A stretch of DNA of 64,000 nucleotides from Rhynchopus euleeides. Taxonomy: Eukaryota; Euglenozoa; Diplonemea; Diplonemida; Diplonemidae. Shown in pieces: positions 10,893 to 21,100 of the stretch. The number at the start of each line of letters is the position of its first letter. Within the stretch, counting starts at the first letter, position 1. Under the pieces are notes generated by a model that searched no databases, was not told the origin of the DNA, and saw only the letters and a list, made by a program, of their open reading frames with translations. The stretch is from contig OY723270.1 of NCBI GenBank assembly GCA_963210315.1, forward strand, positions 1,116,001 to 1,180,000, read 5' to 3'. A program made the translations under genes and the position numbers.

Positions 10893-12189
10893 CCGCTTCG
10901 TGCCAGCACGAGCACTAGCCGTTGCTCCTGCATTGCCCCAGGCGGCCAGCTCCCATCTTGGCTTGGCCCAGGATGACAGGTTGATCTCAATGTTTACCCG
11001 TGACACGGGCCCCGCCGTGCCTTCTCGTCCTGTGAGGGCTGAACAATGCACAGGGACCGCTCGACATTATTTTTTGGGTCCAAATGCGTGCTCCCAGCTA
11101 GGGGCCACCCAACTCCCCGCCCTTTTTTTTGCCTCCGATTTGGCCCATTTTCGGCCCATTTTGCCCTGCACCAGCCTGCACTTTTTTGCACCGGCTAGCG
11201 AAGACCCCCAATGAGTATTCTGTGCGTGCTCTTTTCAGACCAGTGTTTATTCAAGGTAGTTTGGAGACAAGGAGCCAAGTTCTCCACTCTACTCCTTTAT
11301 GAAGATCTCCGAATCCACAGAGCTGTACACACGGCTTTCGCGCGGAAATCACTACACAGTTCTGCTGAAGCCGCGATAAAGGATAGCTCACCGATGTGTC
11401 ATGTGTCAAACGAAGTGCACCGGTGGGCTGCAGCTACACCCCACCCCGCCCTCCAACACGAATTCAAACGAAAATTGCATTGTGTATATAGGAAGAATGC
11501 AACGGGCGCGCCCACAGCCAACAAAAAAAATCAGACAAAACAAAACATCATGGAGACGATGCTGTAGCGGTTCTCATGATGTGGCCTCGAGGGGAACACT
11601 GTGCGCTGCCAGTTCGCTCACCTGACCTGCAAGAAGAGTGACGGAAGAGTGCGATATCCCCCTGATAGTAGTATCTTATGCGAGCATGCGCCATGTATTA
11701 TAAGCGCCACCTCTGTGCACAGAGGCCACCATGTGTTTGCATCTGATTCATCTGAGTTGTGGTTGCTGCCCGATCCCCTTGGGGGGGAGGGGGGACTGTG
11801 TGTGTGTGTGTGTGTGCGTGTTGTCTCTTGTTGTGTTGGTTGGCTGGGTGCCTCCACCCTCTGTCAAACTGTGTCACCTTGCCACTGGTTTCTGGTGTGG
11901 CTGACTCTCATCACCTTCTGTATTGCTGAGTGTAGCGGAGAGTGTGCTGGTGCTGATCTGGCCTTCTCGGTGACTTCTGTATTTCTTGTATTTATATTTT
12001 TTCCCGCGCGACGGAGCGCAGCGAGGTCGCGAAGTAACGAAGGAAATCGTACGACTGAAGCTTTATAAGGATCCCACCTTCATGCCACGTCACAGGGCTT
12101 CGACAGGAGTGCGCTCAACGAAAAGTAGCCCGGATCTCCTTTTGCGGTTGCTGGGCAGGGTTGGTTCTCTTGTTAGAGCGGAAGGGGTA

Positions 12190-12395
12190 CGATCATGTTA
12201 GTTCGGCGTGGCCAACTGGGGAAGCGTTCTGTGCCTTTAGCTGGATCGTGCGTCCCCACTCACACCACTTCATCATATTGGGGAGTGGTGTTCGCAAAGA
12301 GTGGGGTCTGCGTTCCAACAGAACAGCTTTCGGTCGTAATTGGTTTGTTGTATCGTTTTACTATCACTTTACGATCCAGCGGGGGCACAGATAGT
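12190..12395 (+). repeat. Dispersed intergenic repeat, copy 1
   Basis: It begins near TTAGTTCGGCGTGGCCAACT and ends near TTTACGATCCAGCGGGGGCA. It is repeated almost exactly at 13748-13945 in the same orientation, with a few substitutions and small gaps. No terminal inverted repeats or coding potential are seen. Confidence 0.85.
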
Positions 12396-13171
12396 TGTTG
12401 TGTTAGTTCGGTGCAGCCGATTCAGGAACATGAAATACCGTGCGGATACTTTGCGAACACTTCACACGCCCCCGGCAGGGCTGTGTGGGGTATTCAGCGT
12501 TCGGAGAACAGCACTGCGTGGTATTTTAGGTATCTACCAACACCCCGTGTTAGATACAAAAACAGGTGGCAGTGGGAACAATGTTTTTGTTCACCCTCGT
12601 TGAGTTGTGTTTGTTTGTCCGGGAAAAAGCCCCCCCCCCCTCCCTTCCCGAGGTTGCACAGAAGCAACCACAACAGTTGCGCACATGCCGGATCCCTTTA
12701 TTTTGTGTATTTTGTGCCTGAAATGCAAATGCGGGGTGCCATCTCACCTCATCACAGGCCAAGGTGCGTTTCACCACAACAACCACCCATCCCCCGCGTT
12801 GAGTGACATGTTCGAAGTTGCTTCGCTTTAGCTGCTTGGCAGGGCCCCCGCTATGAGTTCTTAGTGTACACCACCAGTGCCCTTGCCCTCCAGTTCCAAC
12901 ATGCACAGCTGTTGGTGGCCCTCACTCCCGCCCCGTTGTGGGCGTGTCTCTGCCATGCACGCAAGGAGGGGGTACAGGTGGGGGGGTGGTAATGCACAGG
13001 CCTGTCTTGCCTTGCTTTCGACAATCACACGATACATTCCTCTCTCCCTTTGCTATCCCCGCCCCCGACTGTACTTCCCAGCTGTGCCGGTTGCACAGCC
13101 AAGCTGCTGGATTCGACGGACAATATTCCGGTAAGTTTGTGAGCCAGAACACCAGCTCATTTTTTTGACCA

Positions 13172-13265
13172 CAACAGGGAACCTGTCAGTGTCAAAAAGA
13201 TAGTAGGCAGCGCTTGGGCAACAAATTCAGCCTCCGGATTTGGCGCACAAACAACAGCCTTATCT
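13172..13265 (+). repeat. Dispersed intergenic repeat containing AGGCAGCGCTTGGGCAAC
   Basis: This sequence matches 5493-5590 closely, including CACAACAGGGAACCTGTCA, the AAAAAGATAG core and a GGCGCACAAACAAC tail. Looser copies lie at 4510-4545, 5303-5340, 13676-13700 and 26925-26972, the last ending a few bases before the start codon of the large membrane-protein gene. Its repeated placement in gene-flanking DNA is why it is recorded. Confidence 0.75.
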
Positions 13266-13747
13266 TTTTCCCCATCTAGCGAGCGGGCTGTGTGTATCGA
13301 TCACGTTTGGTTTGCAACCGGCGCTGCACAAAAACAAAACAAACCAAAATCAAATCAACCCCCGCAATTCCCTAACAAAATCGCAGCTGTCGCAGGTCGC
13401 GTTGCGCTCAACGAGTGTTCCTTCAAAAAGTCATAACGCCATTCGCCAGCAACCAATCTCAGACTGTATAGTGTTAGTTGGTGCGTTATCCGCTTGACGC
13501 ACATAAATCCTGAACTGATGCTGACGCACCCTTGGGCCTGATGCAGGGGTGGTGAGGTTCAGTGCAGAGTAGATCGGGGTTTGGTTGCTTGCTTGCGGCG
13601 CCTGTGGTTTTTTCTGCTCACACGAATGTGCGAACCATATCGGCCTTCATCTTAGTTATTTACTGCAAACAGATCCAAAAGATAGTAGGCAGCGCTTCGG
13701 GCCACGACACAAACCCCTCGCATCAGGCATGCGGGAGTTGATTCTTT

Positions 13748-13945
13748 GTTAGTTCGGCGTGGCCAACTGGGGAAACTTTCTGTGCCTTTAGCTGGATCGT
13801 GCGTCCCCACTCACACCACTTCATCATATTGGGAGTGGTGTTCGCAAAGAGTGGGGTCTGCGTTTCAACAGAACAGCTTTCGGCAGTAGTCGGTTTGTTG
13901 TCTCGTTTTGCTATCACTTTACGATCCAGCGGGGGGGGGCACAGA
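13748..13945 (+). repeat. Dispersed intergenic repeat, copy 2
   Basis: This is the second copy of the block at 12190-12395. Immediately to its right lies another dispersed piece (GATTTGGCGCACAAACAAAC) that also occurs near 4625, 5425 and 5560. Confidence 0.85.
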
Positions 13946-15100
13946 ATAGTTTTGCCTTTTTGCCCCGGATTTGGCGCACAAACAAACAGCTTTATACTTC
14001 TTTTCGGGCGCTTTACTTTACGACTCTCCCTCCCCTCCCCTCCCCTCCTCACCCCTCCTTTCCCATATTTCCCACACACCCCTCGCCCAGTCCACCCCTG
14101 CAAAGAACATCCCAGCAAAATCAACATGCAGCATGTGTATGCGAACACGCGATAAATTGGAGGTGCTGATGCTGCTCCTGCCCCGTGTGCAGAAAAGCAC
14201 AGCAGCAGCGGCAGTAGCGCACAGCAACAATCCCGGGTATTTGTCACACCGGTGGTTTGCATTGGTCGCTTCCGCTTGGGGGGTTGGAGGGGGGGGGATA
14301 TAAGGGGGAAAGGCAATTTCACGTTCCAAAAAAAAACCCTGCGAAAAAAATGGAACAGCGGCCTCCCTCTCGCCGAGGGCTGTAGAGGGAGAAGAAGCGT
14401 ATAAAGAATCACCTCGAAACCCAAGTGCCTCACACCGGATCCTCTCCCCACCCGGTGGTCCACGATATAATCGTTCAAAAAGAAGTGCGAGAAGAGCGCA
14501 CCTTCTCGCCGTGCCAGCCCTACCCCGAACACAGTTTGGCACGATGTGTCATCTCCCCGGCCGAGCCGGGCCTTTCCAGACGAACATACGTCACAGATAA
14601 GAACCCCAACACGTTGGATGGGAGGGCGGAGAGTGTCCCTCACCCCACCTCCCACCCCACCCTTGCCCTGTCTTTGAAGAACACAGCTAGCCTTTTCTGA
14701 GCACATTTATGATGCGTAAAAGTGTAGGGGTTGCTTGGTGTGGAAGCGTCAACTCATCATTAAGGAAGAAGCATGGTTGCTCCGCTTTCCCGCACGAAAG
14801 AGGCGTGTGGTGCATGGCATTTTCGCATTTCCGGTTGCACAAACAAACACATTACGGCTTCTTTCGCACGAGCTAAATTGCGCTGGGCTTCGGCACCCCC
14901 GCGCCCCACCCGGTTCGATGTTCCGCCACACCACCCGCACAAACACACACAGGTGATACGGGCGTTACAGGTGTTGGGCATCTCTGCGCTGCACGCCAGC
15001 CCCACCGACCCACAGGAGTACCAGGCAATACACAGCAGAAGGAGCGTGGGTGCGGCGGAGGGCAAAGCGCGCTGTGCAGTGTGCAGGGCCCAGGGTGGCG

Positions 15101-18100
15101 ATGCTGCCTTTTGCTTGTGTGCTAGCCATGGCGGTGTGGGTGCCGCTGCGCGTCGGGGCGAGTGAGGTGTGTGCCACGGCGAGTGGGGTGGGTGTCTGCG
15201 TGTCGCTGGACAGCGCGTCTGCAGCTGCGGTCGACGCGTGCCTCGCGGGCAGTGGCAGCGCCTCGGCGGCTGGGGGGGCGGTGTCCGTTGCGGGGCAGCT
15301 GGAGGGGCAGGACGCGGCGTTTGTGACGGCGGCGGTGCAGGATGCGGCGGTGGGGTGCAGCGGCGGGGTGGCCTCTGTCTCGCTTGCAGCTGACAGCGCG
15401 GCGACACTGCTGGGCGAGGTGCTGGTGCTGAGCGGGGCGACGACGGATGTTGACTTGCAGCTGACGGCGGGCGCGGCAGAGACGGAGCTGCAGTGGAACG
15501 GGACGCTGGTAGAGGGGCAGGTGGGGTGCCCGGCGTCCGTGCCTGCGTCTGTGTGTGCGGCGGTGTCTGTCGGGTGCACCGTGTCGCGGGAGAAGGGCGG
15601 CAGCACGGTGGCGACGGAAGTGCACGCAGACCTGGCGGTTGCGGGTGGCCTGGGGCTGCCTGCACGCGTGTCGTACACGACAGAGGACCGCCTGCTGCTT
15701 GAGGAGGGTGCGTCGTGTGCGCTGACCGGGCTGTCGGCATCAGGGACGTCTGCACTGACGGTGCCGGGTGTGTCTGCGTCGCTGGCAGTGACGGGGGCGA
15801 CGCTGGACGTGTGTGCCTTTGCGTCTGGCTACACAGGGGCGTCTTCTACGGCATTCGTGTCTGTTGCAGGCGCCGTGTCGGGCGGTGCGTCAGTGTCGGT
15901 GCTGGGTTTGGCGCTGTCGGAGGCGTCCGCGTCTGTGTCTGCGACGTACACAAGCGACGAGGCAGTGCAGTGGGCGGGCACGCTGTCTGGGTCTGTGACG
16001 CTGTTCGGGGCGGTGGAGTGCTCTGCGTCTGCGGCCTTCAACGAGAGCAGCCTCGGGTCACTGGTGGCCAACGTGTTTGTCACGACGACCGAGATCGGGA
16101 TCAGCGGCTCTGTGTCGTACGTCAGCACAGGCTGCGGGCCGTCGAACTACGGGACCGTCACGGTGTCCGTTCCCAGTGCAGGCGGGCTGTCCGCGACGGC
16201 AACGCTCGCACAGCAGGACGGGTGTGCGACAAACGGGTCGGCATTGTGGGACGTGCGTGCGTCGCTGACATCACCTCTGTCCGTGTGGGGTGTGGAGGTG
16301 GAGGATGTGGCGCTGGCGATGTCGTCTGCGCTCGCGGCAGACGGCAGCTCAACCTCGCCGCAGACGTGGGCAGGCACGCTGGGTGGGGCGGTGTCGCTGG
16401 GCAGCGGCGTGACGGCGGACGCAGCCATCGCATTCGACCAGTCCAGCGGGGTGACCTCGTTCAACGTGACGGCGTCCCTCACCTCTGCCTACGTCACAGG
16501 GTCTGCCGCATTGTCCTGCGCGGGGGGTGCACTGACCGGGTCGGGTGCCCTCCAGCTGTCGATGGGTGAGGTCGCGGTGTCCGGGATCGCTGCGACGGTT
16601 TCCTACAACGCGTCGAGCGACACCGTGTGGGACGTGCGCGGGACCGTGCCCTCACTCGACGTGTACACGTTCACCCTTGCCGACGCCGCCCTGGCCCTCT
16701 CTGCCACGCAGGACAACACGTCCCTCCTGACATGGTCGGGCTCGCTGGAGGGCACGGTGTCCCTCAGCAGCATCAGCGTGGCTGCAGAGGTGCTCTTCAC
16801 ACAGGACGGGGTGACGTACTTCGGGGCCCACATCGTGGCGAGCTACAGCGCCATGTCGGCTGACATCTACGGCAGCTTCGACAGCACCGGCGCCATGTCG
16901 GGCTACGGGACGCTCAACCTGACGGGCGGGGGCCTGAGCGTGACCGACGTGTCTGCCACTGTGACATACGACGCCTCGAGCGAGAGGGTGTGGGTGGTGC
17001 GCGGCTCTGCAGCCTCCATGACCCTCTACGGGCTTTCTGTCGGGGACCTGTCCGTGTCACTGGCCGCGGTGAACGCGACCAGCAACACCAGCTCGGGTTC
17101 TGAGTCAGACCTGACCTGGACGGGCTTCATCAGCGGGACGGCTGCGCTGGGCGGGGTGTCTGCCGACGCAGAGGTGGGCTTCAGCGAGGGGGCTGGGGTG
17201 ACAAGCTTCGGGCTGACAGCAATGCTGGACTCCAGCTGCCTTGAGGGCACAGTCGCGATGGCGCTTGCGGAGGACGGCACGATCTCGGGATCCGGCACCG
17301 TCAGCATCGCCTTCGGTGCGCTGAACGTATCGGACGTGACAGCTGCTCTTATCTACAACACCACCACAGACGCTGCGTGGAAGCTGTCCGGCTCTGCTGC
17401 CTCTGTGGGGCTGTACGGTGTGGAGCTCAGCGACCTGCTGCTGCTGCTGGAGGCTGTGTCCGCAAACGCCACAGAGGTGTGGTCTGGTTCCCTGAGCGGG
17501 ACGGTGTCTGTGGGCAGCAGCCTGTCGGGGTCTGCCGACGTCTCCTTCGCCCAGGGCCCTGGCGTCACCGACTTCTCCGCCTCCGTCACTGTGGACGACG
17601 ACCACCTGGCGGGCAGCGTGGCGGTGTCTGTGAGTGAGGATGGGGCGGTATCGGGGTCGGGCACTCTCAGCTTCTCCACAAGCACGGCCAGTGTGGCGGG
17701 CATTGCAGCAGCAGTGGTGTACAACAGCAGCAGCGACAAGGCGTGGGATGTGCGTGGGTCTGCCGCGTCTGCCACTGTGTTTGGGCTGTCGCTGACGGAC
17801 CTGCAGGTGGCGCTCTCGGGGGTCGAGGGTGCCACCGCTGAGTCTGGCGTCGTGTGGTCAGGGTCTGTGGGTGCCACGCTGTCGCTTGCCGGATGCGGGT
17901 CTGTCGCAGTTTCTGTCACTGTTGAGAGCAGCGCCTTCGCCTCCCTGGCAGGGAGCCTGGCGGTCAGTGGTGCGGGTGTGGCCTTCGACGGGGCGCTGCA
18001 GGTGAACAGCACATCTACCCTGTGCCAGGGGGTGGCGGCGGAGGGCGCGCTGCGCCTCGACGATTCAGGCAGCACCTTTGCACAGGCCACCGTGACCTAC

Positions 18101-21100
18101 GAGGCGTGCAGCGGTGCCGTCGAGTGGGCGGTCGAGGCGTCCACGGACACGCTGTCGCTGCACGGGCTGGACGTCGGATCTGTGTCCCTTGCGCTGGACG
18201 GGACGCCGAGCGATGACAACACGACCGTGCAGTGGGCGGGCACGCTGTCTGGGTCTGTGACGCTGTTCGGTGCGGTGGAGTGCTCTGCGTCTGCGGCCTT
18301 CAACGAGAGCAGCCTCGGGTCACTGGTGGCCAACGTGTCTGTCACGACGACCGAGATCGGGATCAGCGGCTCTGTGTCGTACGTCAGCACAGGCTGCGGG
18401 CCGTCGAACTACGGGACCGTCACGGTGTCCGTTCCCAGTGCAGGCGGGCTGTCCGCGACGGCAACGCTCGCACAGCAGGACGGGTGTGCGACAAACGGGT
18501 CGGCATTGTGGGACGTGCGTGCGTCGCTGACATCCCCTCTGTCCGTGTGGGGTGTGGAGGTGGAGGATGTGGCGCTGGCGATGTCGTCTGCGCTCGCGGC
18601 AGACGGCAGCTCAACCTCGCCGCAGACGTGGGCAGGCACGCTGGGTGGGGCGGTGTCGCTGGGCAGCGGCGTGACGGCGGACGCAGCCATCGCATTCGAC
18701 CAGTCCAGCGGGGTGACCTCGTTCAACGCCACTGTCACTGTCGCCACCGATTTCCTGACAGGGACCCTCGCAGCGTCTGTGGACGCAGACGGTGTGCTGG
18801 CCGGATCAGGCACCCTCTCGTTTGCGAGTGGCAGTGCAGTGGTATCCGGGATCTCGGCGTCTGTGGTGTACAACAAGAGCAACGCAGATGCGTTGTGGAA
18901 CATCACCGGGGCGGTGGGGTCGGTGGAGCTGTACACTGTGACGCTGACTGACGTGTCGCTGACACTGCAGGGTGTGGAGGTCAACGGGGCGCTTGAGTGG
19001 AGCGGTGTGCTGGCTGGCACGCTGACGCTGAGCGACGGGACCACACTGTCGCTGTCGGCTGCTGTTGTAGACAACCAGTTCTCATCGCTGATGGGGAGCC
19101 TGGCCGTGTCGGGCGGCGGGGTGGCGTTCGATGGGACTGTCGAGATCACCGAGGACTACAGCAGCACCGCGTGCACGGGCGTCACAGGGACAGGGGCGCT
19201 GTCGCTGACATCATCGGGTGCCGCGTTTGCGACCGCACAGATCACATACGACGCGTGCGCCACAGAGGTGGGTGATGTGAAGTACACAGTGGCGGCGTCA
19301 GCCTCCGGAGATCTGAGCTACGACGGGCTGACCCTGACGTCTGCATCCATGGCACTGGAGGGGGCAGTGGGTGCGGAGGCGGCGTCATCTGTGGAATGGA
19401 CAGGCTCGCTGAGTGCAACGGCATCGCTGTTCGGCGGCGCGTCATTCGTTACTGCGTCGTTCAGCGGCGGGGACCTGCAGACGGCGGCGCTGTCGACGCT
19501 GTTCATGACATCAAACGGGCTGCTGTCGGTGTCTCTCGACCTGGCATACACCAACGCATGCGACACGCCTTCGACAGGGGCTGCATCTGCCACGGTGAGC
19601 CTTTCAGGGGCAGACACGCTGGTGTTCGACGCCGCCGTGTCATACGACACGTGCACGGGGGCGATGTCTCTGGCGGGGACGCTCGAGGGGGCGTGGGACG
19701 GGCCCGACGGACTGACGTACTCGGGAGTCGTGGTGTCACTGAACTCGTCAGCCACCAGTACTGACGGGACGCTGTCGAGCCGCACGTGGGTGGGGGACAT
19801 TACGGCCACAGTGTCTGACGTGTCAGTGAGCGTCAGCTTCGACACGAGTGCCAACGCATCATCCTACAGTGCATCACTGGCCTACAGCGACGACCACACC
19901 ACCATGTCCGCCACTGTCGGGTCGGACTGCACCGGGTCTGGGGTGGTGACGGTGAGCGGGCTGCCTTACTCCATCCCCTCCTTCGAGCTGGACGTCGCCT
20001 TCCAGGCCCCGTCGTGCGAAGGCGGTGCCGGGGAGGAGTGGGTGCTCACGGGTGTGCTGAGCTCCCTCAAGATCCCCTTCTTCGGGAAGACCCTTTCCGT
20101 GACATCCGCCGGCGTGACCGTCTCATCATACACAGACGGGACGAAATCCGTGTCGGTAGTCGGAGCCTTCGGCGACGGGCTGCAGCTCAACCTCTCCTTC
20201 CCGCTGCCGCTGTCGGGGTCATCGGACATCGTCCTCACAGGCACAGCAACAACCGACGGCACAACCGTCGACAGCTTCGCCACATCGTGGGACGGCAGCA
20301 CATCCCCCTTCACATCCTCACTGGGCGCTGGGTGCTCCGACCTATTCGACGGCCTGAAGGGGCTGAAGCTGTCGAGCGTAGCCTTCACTCTCGACCTCAG
20401 CACCAGCGAGGTGGCTCTCGAGGCAGATGGCAGTCTCTACGGGGCCGACTTTGCCCTGCTGATGGGTGTGCAGCACTCCGACGGAGTGTGGAGCTACGGG
20501 GCCGCCTTCACAGCGTCAGGAAGCCTCAGCCCCTCGTCCGACATGCCCACCATCCTCAGCAACGTGCTGTCGGAGATGGGCGCAGCGCAGGTGCGCTTCT
20601 CCATCGCCAACGAGGACATGTCTGTGGGCACGACCGACATCAGCGAGGGCCTCGCACTCGCCCTCTTCCTCGGCTCCTCCAGCAGCTGGGTGACAGACGT
20701 GGAGAGCATCGCCCCTGCAGACCTGTCGACGCAGGTGTCTGCCACATCCTCCGACGACTCCGCCCTGGCGTTTGAGGTGATCGCAAGCATCACCTCCTCC
20801 ACGGAGATTAGCCTCTACATCCAGCTTGCAGGGGACGTCGACATCTCTGCCGACGCCACCCTCAAGCAGGTCGCGCTGGCCTTCGTGCTCTCCGAGACAG
20901 GCGCGCCCGAGGTGGGGTTCAACGTGCTGCTCGCATTCACACTCGGGTCCGGCACCACCGCCCAGACCTTCGAGGTGGACGGGTTTGTTGGGCTCAGCGC
21001 AGTTGGCGCACTGGATGTGGCGCTGTCGGTGGACTCGTCGGAGAACTGGGTGTCGCCCTTCGGCATCACCGGGGTGCAGGTAATCTTCCCGCTGGCTGTG

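Larger units (their letters stand above)
6213..11209. mobile_element. 5.0-kb non-autonomous transposon with family A ends, carrying a captured cyclase fragment
   Basis: The left end GGGGGTCTTCGCTGGTCGAC and the right end CTAGCGAAGACCCCC are the family A termini, and the flanks show a perfect 3-bp duplication AAT (6210-6212 and 11210-11212). The first 40 or so bases equal the reverse complement of the right end of the 108-bp MITEs. A piece with GCACCAAAATGCACC near 6470-6488 is also shared with the MITE interior. Inside are, in order: a subterminal region, array I of a 31-bp repeat, a 207-bp fragment of a class III cyclase gene, array II, a 0.7-kb spacer, array III and a right subterminal region. 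No transposase is seen, so it would move in trans. The 3-bp duplication suits PIF/Harbinger or CACTA-like transposons, but no enzyme is present to decide. Confidence 0.85.
11213..15100. other. Intergenic region with dispersed repeats, no supported gene
   Basis: The open frames here look spurious; the longest, on the minus strand at 13723-14706, runs through a duplicated repeat. The region contains TG-rich simple sequence (11796-11822), a 200-bp duplicated block (12190-12395 and 13748-13945), a copy of the 'AAAAAGATAGTAGGCAGCGC' repeat (13190-13265), C/T-rich tracts near 14030-14065 and a GC-rich lead-in to the next gene. Confidence 0.55.

Noticed and set aside
9409-10918. Long frames on both strands in array III
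   Set aside because: Same cause: a stop-free 31-bp unit, open in several frames on both strands.
13723-14706. 327-codon minus-strand frame
   Set aside because: It runs through the duplicated intergenic block and pyrimidine tracts, has no ATG-led domain, and its composition is erratic.
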